From UBA2377 sp964429385 (GTDB lineage Bacteria > Verrucomicrobiota > Verrucomicrobiia > Opitutales > Opitutaceae), in the NCBI GenBank assembly GCA_964429385.1, contig CAYSBR010000013.1, positions 3,930 to 67,929 on the forward strand: DNA of 64,000 nucleotides, in the 5' to 3' direction. The notes below the pieces were generated by a model. The model was not told the DNA's origin, made no database searches, and was given only the letters and a program-made list of their open reading frames with translations. Each line of letters begins with the position of its first letter. Position 1 is the stretch's first letter. Below are positions 8,648 through 16,953 of the stretch, piece by piece. Both the position numbers and the translations under genes were made by a program.

Positions 8648-9154
8648 GTGTTCGCGCGTTCATGGCAGCTTCCCAAGTCCGGCCGCCGCGGCTTTACGCT
8701 CGTGGAGGTGCTGCTGGTGCTGGCGCTGCTGGTGTTGTTCGCCACGCTGCTGCTGCCCGGCGTCAACTCGATCCTCCGCGAAATCAACGCCCGCGGGCCG
8801 GAGCAAATCCTGAGCACGGTTCTGCTCGCGGCGCGCAGCGAGGCGCTGGCATCGGGCCGCACGGTCGAGCTGCGCTATGAGGCCGAGGAGCGCCGCTTCT
8901 GGTCCGAACCCGCGGCCATCAAGGCCGATCCGCTGCCCGCCGGCGTGCGGCTCGACCTGCTGCCGCCGGCCACCGGCGCGACCGTGCTGCTCGGCGGCGA
9001 GCTGATCGAAACCGGCGCCTTGCCTCGCATCCGGTTTTTCCCCGACGGCACCTGCGATCCCTTCCGCGTGCGCCTGCGCGAAGGCGCCCTGCCGCCGCGC
9101 CTCTTTACGGTCGATCCCTGGACCTGCGCGTTAAGCCTCCTGCCGCAACCATGA
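8648..9154 (+). CDS. gspH: Type II secretion minor pseudopilin, GspH-like
   Basis: A 168-residue pseudopilin that begins with GTG at 8648; an ATG nearby is out of frame. The leader ends KSGRRG-FTLVEVLLVLALL, with Gly before the cleavage site and Glu at +5. The rest is the loosely conserved GspH/FimT fold: SEALASGRTVELRYEAEERRF, then RIRFFPDGTCDPFRVRL near the C-terminus. It sits between gspG and the GspI-like gene and overlaps the latter by 4 bases, so order and coupling match the standard G-H-I-J-K set. Confidence 0.8.
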   Translation: MFARSWQLPKSGRRGFTLVEVLLVLALLVLFATLLLPGVNSILREINARGPEQILSTVLLAARSEALASGRTVELRYEAEERRFWSEPAAIKADPLPAGVRLDLLPPATGATVLLGGELIETGALPRIRFFPDGTCDPFRVRLREGALPPRLFTVDPWTCALSLLPQP

Positions 9155-9597
9155 CGACCGTCCTGCGCCGCGCCGGATTCACGCTGCTCGAAGTGCTGGT
9201 CGGCATCGCCGTGCTCGCGCTGGCGGCGGTGGTGCTGGGCGCGGCCTATGTGAACACGCTGCACGCGCATCACGCGGTCGCGCACCGCGCCGCCAGCGGT
9301 CATGGCGTGGAATACCTGCGCGAAGCCGTGCTCAACGAACCCGAGCGCGGCCAAGTGGAGCAGGGGGGCTGGCTCAACCTGCCGGGCCACCGTCAACTGC
9401 GATGGGAAGCGCGGGTCGAGGAAGCGGCGGCGCCGGACCTTTTCAAGGTCACGCTCCGGGGCCGCATTACCGGGTCCGGCGACGACGAGACGTTCGAGCA
9501 TACGCTCATGCTCCTGCGGCCCACCTGGTCCGACTCCGCCAAGCGGGAGCGCCTGCGCGAAATCTGGCAGCGCCGCCGGGAGGCGGCGGGGCGATGA
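9151..9597 (+). CDS. gspI: Type II secretion minor pseudopilin, GspI-like
   Basis: A 148-residue protein with leader MTTVLRRAG-FTLLEVLVGIAVLAL and Glu at +5. The remainder carries the short beta domain expected for GspI, with LRWEARVEEAAAPDLFKVTL. It overlaps the upstream gene by ATGA and the downstream gspJ by ATGA, which indicates translational coupling. GspI nucleates the pseudopilus tip with GspJ and GspK. The assignment rests on position and length as much as on sequence. Confidence 0.75.
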   Translation: MTTVLRRAGFTLLEVLVGIAVLALAAVVLGAAYVNTLHAHHAVAHRAASGHGVEYLREAVLNEPERGQVEQGGWLNLPGHRQLRWEARVEEAAAPDLFKVTLRGRITGSGDDETFEHTLMLLRPTWSDSAKRERLREIWQRRREAAGR

Positions 9598-10232
9598 AAA
9601 CGAAATTCCTCCGCCGCGGCTTCACGCTGCTCGAAACCGTGCTGGCGGTGGCGTTGCTGGGGGCGCTGCTGCTGGCCCTGAATTTCTTTGTCTTCTCCAT
9701 GGTGGAGATCTGGGGAGGCGGGGCCGAGCGCCGGTTGTTTGAACAGCATGTGCGGGCGGTGACACGTGAAGTGGAGACGCTGGTCAGAACCGCTGTGCTG
9801 CCGCCTGCGGCGGAGCCTGCCTTGTTTGCGCGGGAAATCCGTTTGGCGGATGGCCGCCGGGATACTCTGCCAAGTTTCACCCTGGTCAGGGGGAGTCCGC
9901 GTTTGCCTTGGGCGGAGACGGCGTTGCCGGAGGTGGTCTGCACGCTGGCCGCGCAACCGGGGAGCGGTCTGGTTCTTTACTGGCAGTCGCGTCTGGAAAC
10001 GGTATTCGAGGCGGCGGAGCCGCGGCCCTGGGTGATGACGCCTTGGGTTACCGCGATGGTTTACGATTACTTTGAGTCGGGCAACTGGCGCGAAAGCCCC
10101 GGCCTGCAGCGCGACCGGCAGGGGGAATGGCTGCTGCCGGCGCGGTTGCGTCTGCGCTTCGAGCACAATGGCCTGAGCGCCGAGACCAGCGTGCTGCTGC
10201 CGACCACGCCGGTGCTGCTCCCGCATTTTTGA
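9594..10232 (+). CDS. gspJ: Type II secretion minor pseudopilin, GspJ-like
   Basis: A 212-residue protein. I placed the start at the ATG at 9594, which begins the leader MKTKFLRRG-FTLLETVLAVALLG and overlaps the gspI stop by four bases; the frame is open further upstream but without signal. The length and the later GLVLYWQSRLE and LPARLRLRFEHNG stretches fit GspJ, the larger tip pseudopilin. The gspK gene follows after one base. Confidence 0.77.
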   Translation: MKTKFLRRGFTLLETVLAVALLGALLLALNFFVFSMVEIWGGGAERRLFEQHVRAVTREVETLVRTAVLPPAAEPALFAREIRLADGRRDTLPSFTLVRGSPRLPWAETALPEVVCTLAAQPGSGLVLYWQSRLETVFEAAEPRPWVMTPWVTAMVYDYFESGNWRESPGLQRDRQGEWLLPARLRLRFEHNGLSAETSVLLPTTPVLLPHF

Positions 10233-10233
10233 A

Positions 10234-11292
10234 ATGAGACCTTCGCAGCAATCGCCGTCAGCGCATACGGGCCGTCAGGGCGCGGTGATTGTGATGGTGT
10301 TGGTCACCCTGGCGCTCGCCGCGTTTTTGCTGGCCGCCTTCATCCAGCGCTCCGGCACGGAATTGCTGGCGGATGCGCGGGCCGCACTGCATCGGGAACT
10401 GCGGGCCGAGGCTTATTCGGCACTGGAAACCACTTTGGCGGTGGTGGCGGCCGACCGGGCGCGCTTGGGCGTGATTCATCGTCCCGATCCAGACTGGATT
10501 ACGGCTGTGGCGCAGGCGGGTTACGAACCTGCCTCCGGGCGCGAACTGGAATTGATCATCGAGGATGAGTCGGCGCGTATTTCGCTGCCGCAGGCCGGTC
10601 TGCCGGTTTTGGAAGCGGCATTGACCGACGCGGGGCTTGGTGTTTCCCAAGCGGAAGAGGGGGCGCAGCTTTTGATGGCCTGGATGCAGCCGGCAGGCGG
10701 CGGTCGCGATGCAATAACTCCGGACTATGCGCGACACGATCCGCCCTATGCTTCGGCGGGACGGCCATTGTTGGATTGGGGTGAGTTTGCCGCACTGGAG
10801 CGGGGGCGGGGCCTGTTTACCGACGAGGAGGGCCGTCCTGCCGAGGCCATGCGGCGTTTGCAGCGGGACTTTTCATTGCAGCGTTTTGCCCGCTCCAATC
10901 TCTGTACAGCTTCGGAAGCCGTGCTGCGCATCATGGGCGTGGGGTCGGGGGAGATTTCTGCCTTGGTCGGGCGACGGGCGCAGCTGCAGGCGCAGAGGGA
11001 TATGGCCGGCTGGCGTTCGTTGTCGGATGTGGTCGGCCCGGTCGGCTCGGCCCGTTTTGACACGACGGTTTCGGCCCTGAGGATTCTGGTCACGGTGCGG
11101 CAAGGGAGCGTGGCGTATCGGTTGCGGACGATCGTCAGCTGGGAAGGAGCGGCGGCGGGAGCACGGTCGCAGTCAGGCCCGGCAACCTCCGGCGCCGCGG
11201 CGGATGAGCGCAAAAGAATCGACTATCCCTTTGCCATCTTGGAACTTCGCGAGGACCTCGAAGCCCCGGAACCGTCCGATATAGAACCATGA
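10234..11292 (+). CDS. gspK: Type II secretion minor pseudopilin GspK
   Basis: A 352-residue protein. Its N-terminal helix (RQGAVIVMVLVTLALAAFLL) follows a short basic leader. The large domain has features of GspK: DESARISLPQAGLPVLEAAL, an inserted segment with PLLDWGEFAALERGRG, and paired helical SAM-like segments around NLCTASEAVLRIMGV. GspK caps the pseudopilus and limits its length. The residue at the cleavage position is not the usual Phe, which is tolerated in GspK. The gene overlaps the GspL-like gene by 4 bases. Confidence 0.8.
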   Translation: MRPSQQSPSAHTGRQGAVIVMVLVTLALAAFLLAAFIQRSGTELLADARAALHRELRAEAYSALETTLAVVAADRARLGVIHRPDPDWITAVAQAGYEPASGRELELIIEDESARISLPQAGLPVLEAALTDAGLGVSQAEEGAQLLMAWMQPAGGGRDAITPDYARHDPPYASAGRPLLDWGEFAALERGRGLFTDEEGRPAEAMRRLQRDFSLQRFARSNLCTASEAVLRIMGVGSGEISALVGRRAQLQAQRDMAGWRSLSDVVGPVGSARFDTTVSALRILVTVRQGSVAYRLRTIVSWEGAAAGARSQSGPATSGAAADERKRIDYPFAILELREDLEAPEPSDIEP

Positions 11293-12428
11293 CTCCGCGT
11301 GATCCTGCACTGCCTGATACGGCTGCCGCTCCCCTGTGGCTGCCCGCGGAGGCGTTTTATGTGCGGCGTCAGGGGCTGGATTCCACGGTTGCCGCCGATG
11401 CGCAGGTCGAGCTGGCGCTGGAAGCGGGGGCGCCGTTTGCGCTGGAGCAACTGTTTTTTGGCTACCTAAGTGCTCCTGCTGGTGGAAGTGCGCTGTTGTT
11501 TGCGACGCATCGCCGGTTGTTTGCGGGCGAGGATTGGGCGGACGCGGTTGCCGTATTGCCGGCGTTTTTGCCGCTCGTGCTGGACTTTCCTTCAGGCCCC
11601 CGGGTGCGCGTATGGCATCATGGAGCCGGGCTGACTGTGGCAGTCTGGAGCGGGGCGGATCCTTTGCCGGACTTGATCTTGTCGCGTAAGATTGGGGCAA
11701 CGAATGTTGAGGAGGTAAGGGCGGATCTGCTCGCGGAAGCGGAAGGCCGGCTGGGGCGTGTGGCGGGAGTTGTTGAGGAATTTGCCGGGGCCGTAAAAAT
11801 GCAGGTCCGCAGGCGCGAACAAGGCTGGGATTTTATCCTGCCCGGTGCCGGTGCCACACCTGATTTGCATACCAGTGCGGGGACGGCTGTTCTGCTGCCC
11901 GCGGATGTGCGTGATCGGGCGGTGCGGCAGGCCTGGCGCGATCGGCAGCGCCGGAGTCGGCTGCTCTGGCGCGGTTTTGCGCTCAGCGTTGCCGCGTTGG
12001 TTCTGGCCGGCCTGCTCGAACTGGTGGTTTTTACCGGCGGGCGGTTGCTGGCCGGCCAGCGTCAGGTGCTGGCCGACCAAGTGCCGACGGTGCAGCGGAT
12101 TGAGGCGGCGCAAGCCTTCGGGGGACGAGTGGAGGAGCTGGCGCAGAGGAAGTTCCGCCCTCTGGAAATGCTGGCGGTGATCAATGCGGTGCGGCCTGAT
12201 TCTGTGCAATTTCTCCGCAGTACGACCCGGGGGCCTGACACTCTGGAGATCGAGGCCCAGGCGCGGGATAGTGCCGGAGTCGGTGCGTATGAGAACACCC
12301 TGCGCTCCCACGATGCGCTGGCGCGGGTGGAGATGCGCGACCTGCGCCTGCGGGATGGGCTGACCACGTTTCAGCTCACCGTGGTCTTCAAGCCGGATGC
12401 CCTGTCCGGGAAAGGGGAGGGCTTGTGA
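11289..12428 (+). CDS. gspL: Type II secretion platform protein, GspL/PilM-PilN-like
   Basis: A 379-residue bitopic membrane protein. The first 215 residues form a cytoplasmic actin-like domain of the PilM/GspL kind, weakly conserved here. A single membrane helix follows (FALSVAALVLAGLLELVVF, about residues 222-242). The rest is a periplasmic coiled-coil plus ferredoxin-like domain with PLEMLAVINAVRPDSVQFL and LTTFQLTVVFK, as in PilN/GspL. In the secretion platform it would bind the GspE ATPase and GspM. The gspE gene is not in this window. Confidence 0.7.
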   Translation: MTPRDPALPDTAAAPLWLPAEAFYVRRQGLDSTVAADAQVELALEAGAPFALEQLFFGYLSAPAGGSALLFATHRRLFAGEDWADAVAVLPAFLPLVLDFPSGPRVRVWHHGAGLTVAVWSGADPLPDLILSRKIGATNVEEVRADLLAEAEGRLGRVAGVVEEFAGAVKMQVRRREQGWDFILPGAGATPDLHTSAGTAVLLPADVRDRAVRQAWRDRQRRSRLLWRGFALSVAALVLAGLLELVVFTGGRLLAGQRQVLADQVPTVQRIEAAQAFGGRVEELAQRKFRPLEMLAVINAVRPDSVQFLRSTTRGPDTLEIEAQARDSAGVGAYENTLRSHDALARVEMRDLRLRDGLTTFQLTVVFKPDALSGKGEGL

Positions 12429-12958
12429 GAAAATTTTTCCTGAGCCGGACCGGTCGTGAGCAGGGATTGATGCTGGCATTTGCCATCCTGGCGGCGGGAG
12501 CCTGGCTGATGGGTGGCGTTGCCCGGGCGCGGGCACTGGCCCAGGACTGGGGGCAGGTACGGGCGGAACGGGAGGCCCAGCAACTCTGGCTTGAGCACGA
12601 AGCCGGGATCACGACCCGGGCTGCCGCCGCGGCCGAATTACTTGATCCGAAAAAGACCCTGAACGGCCCGCGTCTGGTCGCGGAATTGAATGTGCTGGCT
12701 ACGGAAGCCGGCCTGACGGCGGAAGTGACCGGCCTGCGCACCGAGCCTGCGGGCGATTTCACCTTCCATTCGGTGCAGGTGAACTTCCGGCGGGTGGAGA
12801 TGCCTGTACTGATCCGGTTTTATCGCGCCTGTGTGGAGCGCTCCCCTTATCTTGGCTTCGAGCGTCTGTCGCTGTCCACTGACCGCGGCGCTCCCGGTAC
12901 GCTTAACGCCACCTTTCAGGTAATAGCGGCCGAGTTGTCCGTCGATCGCGGCGACTGA
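12425..12958 (+). CDS. Type II secretion platform protein, GspM/PilO-like
   Basis: A 177-residue protein starting with GTG in a GTGA overlap with the previous stop. It has one N-terminal membrane helix (GLMLAFAILAAGAWLMGGV), a helical stalk, and a ferredoxin-like C-terminal domain (ELNVLATEAGLTAEVTGL to RFYRACVERSPYLGFERL). This layout matches GspM and PilO, the partner of GspL/PilN. It is the last gene of the cluster. The label comes from layout and position because the family diverges quickly. Confidence 0.6.
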   Translation: MRKFFLSRTGREQGLMLAFAILAAGAWLMGGVARARALAQDWGQVRAEREAQQLWLEHEAGITTRAAAAAELLDPKKTLNGPRLVAELNVLATEAGLTAEVTGLRTEPAGDFTFHSVQVNFRRVEMPVLIRFYRACVERSPYLGFERLSLSTDRGAPGTLNATFQVIAAELSVDRGD

Positions 12959-13074
12959 TCTGTTCCTCGTCTCAAGGGGTTGCAGATGTGTGCGGTGGCC
13001 GTTTCGGGCTGTGGTGACCCCTGAATCGCGCGGTGATTTGCAATCACGACACGATCCATCTGCTGAAATTGAAG

Positions 13075-13165
<91 letters not shown>

Positions 13166-13360
13166 GGTTGCATGGCGGCGGGGCTGAGACAGCCTCTGTC
13201 CGCTGGCGAAGGGCGAAGCAAGGGCAGCGGACGACCTTGGGTCAATGGCAAATCCTTATGATATGCACTGCGGTGATTATTTCAGAAAATGCCACTTGCA
13301 CGAGCATACCCGGTTCGTAACGCTGGAGTGGATTTTACCTGTCCGACCGCACCTATTCCC

Positions 13361-13870
13361 ATGGTTTCCACGAACACAGAACTGGCTTATAACAGCAAGA
13401 TTGAGGGCGAAATTGTCGTCTCGCGGGCGGATGCGGTCATCAACTGGATCCGGACCAACTCCATGTGGCCCATGCCGATGGGGCTGGCCTGTTGTGCCAT
13501 CGAGCTGATGGGCACGGCCGCCTCACGTTTTGACATCGCCCGTTTCGGGGCCGAGGTCATGCGCTTTTCCCCCCGCCAGTCTGATTGCATGATCGTGGCC
13601 GGCACCGTGACCTACAAGATGGCGACGGCAGTCCGCCGCATCTATGATCAGATGGCCGGCCCGAAATGGGTCATCGCCATGGGTGCCTGTGCCAGCTCGG
13701 GCGGCATGTATCGCAGCTACGCGACCTTGCAAGGGGTGGATCGCATCGTGCCGGTGGACGTGTACGTGAGCGGCTGCCCGCCCCGGCCCGAGGCGCTGCT
13801 GGATGCCCTGATGAAACTGCAGGCCAAGGTGAAACGCGAGCGTTCCGCCAAAAATCTCCTCAGCGCCTGA
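13361..13870 (+). CDS. nuoB: NADH-quinone oxidoreductase subunit B
   Basis: A 169-residue peripheral subunit of respiratory complex I that holds cluster N2, the last iron-sulfur centre before quinone. Cluster ligands are visible in GLACCAIELMG (two Cys), MGACASSGGMY and VSGCPPRPEALL. I chose the ATG at 13361 (MVSTNTELAYN); the open frame upstream adds residues unlike the family. It is the first gene of the nuo operon here: the 190 bases upstream, up to the tRNA, cannot hold nuoA. Confidence 0.96.
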   Translation: MVSTNTELAYNSKIEGEIVVSRADAVINWIRTNSMWPMPMGLACCAIELMGTAASRFDIARFGAEVMRFSPRQSDCMIVAGTVTYKMATAVRRIYDQMAGPKWVIAMGACASSGGMYRSYATLQGVDRIVPVDVYVSGCPPRPEALLDALMKLQAKVKRERSAKNLLSA

Positions 13871-13886
13871 ACCGCCCTTCCTGAGC

Positions 13887-14507
13887 ATGTCCGCCACTGT
13901 CGACGTCACCACCGCCCTCCGCGAGAAATTTCCGCAAGCGACCCCGCGCGCCAGCCTTGATCACGAGGCGGTCAATGTGCCGGTCGGCGATATCCTGGCG
14001 GTGTTGCAACACCTGCGCGCCGCCAACGGGTTCGACCTGTTGATGGATGTCACGGCGATTGACTGGGCCGAGGGAGCTTCTCCGCGCTTCACGGTGGTTT
14101 ATCATCTCTATTCCTCCACCCGGCATGTCTATGTCCGCGTGGCGGCCGACTGCACCGATGATGCCGATCCTTCCGCGCCCAGCGCCACCGGACTTTGGCC
14201 GGCGGCGAACTGGCACGAGCGCGAAACCTACGATTTGCTCGGCATCCGCTTCGAGGGTCATCCCGATCTGCGCCGCATCCTGATGTGGGACGGTTATCCC
14301 TATCACCCGCTGCGCAAGGAATTCCCGCTGGCCGGCATCGAGACGGAGCTGCCCGATCCCGAGATTGCCGCGGTGACAGAGGCCAAGGTGATTGCCGCGC
14401 CGATGGCGGGCGGACCCTTCGTCGCCTCCCCGGGTGAGATGAACCTGACCGAGGCCGAGCCCCGGGCCAAGGATGAGAGCTGGAACGAGCGCAAACCCAA
14501 GCACTGA
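13887..14507 (+). CDS. nuoC: NADH-quinone oxidoreductase subunit C
   Basis: A 206-residue peripheral-arm subunit. The diagnostic NuoC region is present: WHERETYDLLGIRFEGHP, then RRILMWDGYPYHPLRKEFPL. The C-terminal extension ending DESWNERKPKH is usual in this group. NuoC and NuoD are separate genes here, unlike the fused E. coli protein. It lies 16 bases after nuoB and 45 before nuoD. Confidence 0.95.
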   Translation: MSATVDVTTALREKFPQATPRASLDHEAVNVPVGDILAVLQHLRAANGFDLLMDVTAIDWAEGASPRFTVVYHLYSSTRHVYVRVAADCTDDADPSAPSATGLWPAANWHERETYDLLGIRFEGHPDLRRILMWDGYPYHPLRKEFPLAGIETELPDPEIAAVTEAKVIAAPMAGGPFVASPGEMNLTEAEPRAKDESWNERKPKH

Positions 14508-14552
14508 GACGCGCCCTGACTGCAACCTGCCCACGACCCTGATTTTTCTGTA

Positions 14553-15779
14553 ATGGCCACCGAATTTGCCTATCCCGATGCCGCCGCGAAAAACGCCGCC
14601 GGCGAGTTCCAGACCGAGAAGATGTCGCTCTCGATGGGACCTTCGCACCCGTCCACCCACGGCGTGCTGCGGCTCCAGCTCGAGCTGGACGGCGAGATCG
14701 TGACCAAGTGCGAGCCGGTGCTCGGCTACCTGCACCGCGGCGATGAGAAGATCGCCGAGAACATGACCTACAACCAGTTCGTGCCTTACACGGACCGGCT
14801 GGACTACCTCGCCCCGCTCGCGAACAACGCCATCTATGCGCACGCCGTCGAAACGCTCGCCGGCTTGCAGGTGCCGGACCGCGTGAACGCGATTCGTGTG
14901 ATCACTTCCGAGATGGCCCGCATCTCGGCGCACCTGATGGGGCTGGGCGCCTTTGGCATCGATACGGGCGCGTGGACGGTGTTCATGTACTGCTTCACCG
15001 AGCGCGAGAAACTTTACACGCTCTTCGAGAAGCTCACCGGCGCGCGCTTCACCACGAGCTACAGCCGCATCGGCGGTCTTGCCCGTGACGTCCCGCCTGG
15101 CTGGATCGAGGAAGTGGACGCGTACTGCGACCAGTTCCTGCCGATCCTCGACGAGATCCTCAGCCTGCTCACCCGCAACAAGATCTTCCTCGATCGCACG
15201 GTGGATGTTGGCGTCATCTCCCGCGAGGACGCGATTGCCTATGGCCTGACCGGTCCGAATCTGCGCAGCTCAGGCGTGGCGCTGGATGCGCGCAAGGATC
15301 GTCCCTACTGGGGTTACGACAAATATGAATTCGACGTCCCTGTCGGTTCGAAGGGCGACAGTTACGACCGCTATCTGGTGCGCGGCGAGGAGATGAAGCA
15401 GTCCGCGCGCATCATCAAGCAGGCCGTCCGCGGCTTTCCGGCGGGCAAGTGGTATTGCGAGGACGCGCGCCGCATCTACGCGCCGCAGAAGGACAAGGTC
15501 CTCACTTCGATGGAGGAGCTGATCAATAATTTCATGATCGTGACCGAGGGGCCGCAGTTGCCCGCGGGTGAGGTCTATTTTGAGGGTGAGGCTCCGAAGG
15601 GCCTGCTCGGTTTCTACGTCGTCAGCAAGGGCGGCGGCGTGCCGTGGCGCCTGAAAATCCGCAGCCCCTCGTTCTGCAACCTTTCCATTTTGCCCAAGCT
15701 CTGCGCCGGCTCCCTCATCTCCGACGTCGTTGCGATCCTCGGTTCGCTCGACTTCGTCATGGGCGAATGCGACCGATGA
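14553..15779 (+). CDS. nuoD: NADH-quinone oxidoreductase subunit D
   Basis: A 408-residue subunit related to the large subunit of NiFe hydrogenases; it forms the quinone pocket with NuoB. Clear marks are GPSHPSTHGVLRL, LGYLHRGDEKIAE, NAIRVITSEMARISAHLM and the C-terminal LDFVMGECDR. It carries none of the hydrogenase nickel-ligand Cys pairs, as expected. The next nuo gene is 110 bases away, a larger gap than elsewhere in the operon because a small repeat lies between. Confidence 0.96.
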   Translation: MATEFAYPDAAAKNAAGEFQTEKMSLSMGPSHPSTHGVLRLQLELDGEIVTKCEPVLGYLHRGDEKIAENMTYNQFVPYTDRLDYLAPLANNAIYAHAVETLAGLQVPDRVNAIRVITSEMARISAHLMGLGAFGIDTGAWTVFMYCFTEREKLYTLFEKLTGARFTTSYSRIGGLARDVPPGWIEEVDAYCDQFLPILDEILSLLTRNKIFLDRTVDVGVISREDAIAYGLTGPNLRSSGVALDARKDRPYWGYDKYEFDVPVGSKGDSYDRYLVRGEEMKQSARIIKQAVRGFPAGKWYCEDARRIYAPQKDKVLTSMEELINNFMIVTEGPQLPAGEVYFEGEAPKGLLGFYVVSKGGGVPWRLKIRSPSFCNLSILPKLCAGSLISDVVAILGSLDFVMGECDR

Positions 15780-15793
15780 ACGGAATTTTTATT

Positions 15794-15869
15794 AACCACG
15801 AAACCCACCAAAATGAACCACCTGGCTCCAGCACCCGACATCTTTCGCGTGCTCGGTGTATTTCGTGGT
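15794..15869. repeat. Small dispersed-repeat-like palindrome inside the nuo operon
   Basis: AACCACGAAA at 15794-15803 and TTTCGTGGT at 15861-15869 form a 9-bp inverted repeat enclosing about 57 bases. The sequence resembles the AACCACGAAA short dispersed repeats common in Verrucomicrobia intergenic regions (recalled, not searched). It explains the large nuoD-nuoE spacer. The nuoE start codon follows about 20 bases later. Confidence 0.5.
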
Positions 15870-15889
15870 GACCACTCCTTTCTGAGTTA

Positions 15890-16378
15890 ATGAATCTCAA
15901 GCCCGCCACCCTTTCCAAAATCGACGAGGTGATCACGCATTACCCGGTGAAGCGCAGCGCCACGCTGCCGCTGCTGCACCTCATCCAGGAGGACATCGGC
16001 CACATCCCGGAGGAGGCGATCACCTGGATCGCGGAGAAACTCGAACTCCAGCCGATCAACGTTTACGAGGTTGTGACCTTCTACCCGATGTTCCGGCGCA
16101 AGCCCATCGGGCGCCGCCACATCAAGGTCTGCCGCACGCTCTCCTGCGCCCTCATGGGCGGCTACAAGACCTGCGAGGCCTTCGAGCAGGAGTTCAACAC
16201 CCACCGCGGCGAGATTTCGCCCGATGGCGAGGTGACCATCGAGTTTGTCGAGTGCCTCGCGAGCTGCGGCACCGCCCCGGTCGTCCTGGTGGACGACGAG
16301 CTCCATGAGAAAGTGGACGCCGCCAAGGCGAAGACAATCGCCGAGCAGATCAAGGCGGAGGCCAAGGCCCGCAAATGA
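15890..16378 (+). CDS. nuoE: NADH-quinone oxidoreductase subunit E (24 kDa)
   Basis: A 162-residue thioredoxin-like ferredoxin that holds the [2Fe-2S] cluster N1a beside the NADH site. Ligands lie in KVCRTLSCALMGG (first Cys pair, four residues between) and ECLASCGTAPVVLVDD (second pair). The N-terminal helical part HYPVKRSATLPLLHLIQEDIG is standard. The gene ends 49 bases before nuoF, with which it forms the NADH-input module. Confidence 0.95.
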   Translation: MNLKPATLSKIDEVITHYPVKRSATLPLLHLIQEDIGHIPEEAITWIAEKLELQPINVYEVVTFYPMFRRKPIGRRHIKVCRTLSCALMGGYKTCEAFEQEFNTHRGEISPDGEVTIEFVECLASCGTAPVVLVDDELHEKVDAAKAKTIAEQIKAEAKARK

Positions 16379-16427
16379 GCCGCTGACCGGCCATCGAACA
16401 CCGCGTATCCCAGATCGAAACTCTCCA

Positions 16428-16787
16428 ATGTCCGCTCCCGAACAACGTCGCATCATTTTCCAGCACATCGACGAGCCCGGTTACTCGAACGACATCGCGT
16501 GCTACCGGAAGCACGGCGGCTACGAAGTGCTGGCCCAGGCCGTCACCCGCCCGCCCCAGGAGCTCATTGACGAGGTCAAGAAATCCGGCCTGCGCGGTCG
16601 CGGGGGCGCGGGTTTTCCCTGCGGGGTGAAGTGGGGGCTCGTGGACCGCAAGAGCGGCAAGCCCATTTATCTCATCGTCAATGCCGACGAGTCGGAGCCC
16701 GGCACCTTCAAGGATCGCTACATCATCCATCAGGATCCGCACCAGCTGATCGAGGGCACGATGATCTCGTGCTTCGCCAACGGTGTG
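16428..16787 (+). CDS. nuoF: NADH-quinone oxidoreductase subunit F, 5' fragment (ends at assembly gap)
   Basis: The first 120 residues of the 51-kDa FMN/NADH-binding subunit. The start MSAPEQRR at 16428 is the first plausible ATG. KKSGLRGRGGAGFPCGVKWG (FMN/NADH glycine loop) and NADESEPGTFKDRYI are classical. The frame stays open up to the N run and ends with LIEGTMI followed by SCFANGV. The same LIEGTMI-like stretch restarts the 3' fragment, so the two pieces overlap and belong to one gene. The break is an assembly fault, not a biological mutation, as far as the sequence shows. Confidence 0.95.
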
Positions 16788-16797
16788 NNNNNNNNNN
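16788..16797. other. Assembly gap (ten N)
   Basis: Ten ambiguous bases, the conventional scaffold-gap length, inside nuoF. The true gap length is unknown. Flanking sequences repeat the same nuoF codons at 16747-16766 and 16934-16953, so the real gap may be zero or negative. Confidence 0.98.
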
Positions 16798-16953
16798 CGA
16801 GCGCCGCGCGCGGCGCGGTTCGCGACGTCAGCCAGATCGAAGACTGACTCGGCCTACGGCGCCTCGTCGACATGCGCCGACCTTCCCTAGACGACACGCG
16901 CGGCCTTCCCCTTGAACACGCGGAAGAGCAGCATGATCGAGGGCACGATGATC
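16798..16953 (-). other. Foreign-looking contig tail joined into nuoF
   Basis: This segment interrupts nuoF and makes no sense in that gene. On the minus strand, 16953 down to 16887 reads IIVPSIMLLFRVFKGKAARVV and a TAG stop, like the C-terminal tail of a membrane permease. GGAAGG and an ATG at 16873 follow, opening a second frame (MSTRRRRPSQSS) that runs into the N run. Its last 20 bases (16934-16953) are identical to nuoF 16747-16766, so it was probably joined through a shared k-mer. The identity of the permease and the source organism are unknown. Confidence 0.7.
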
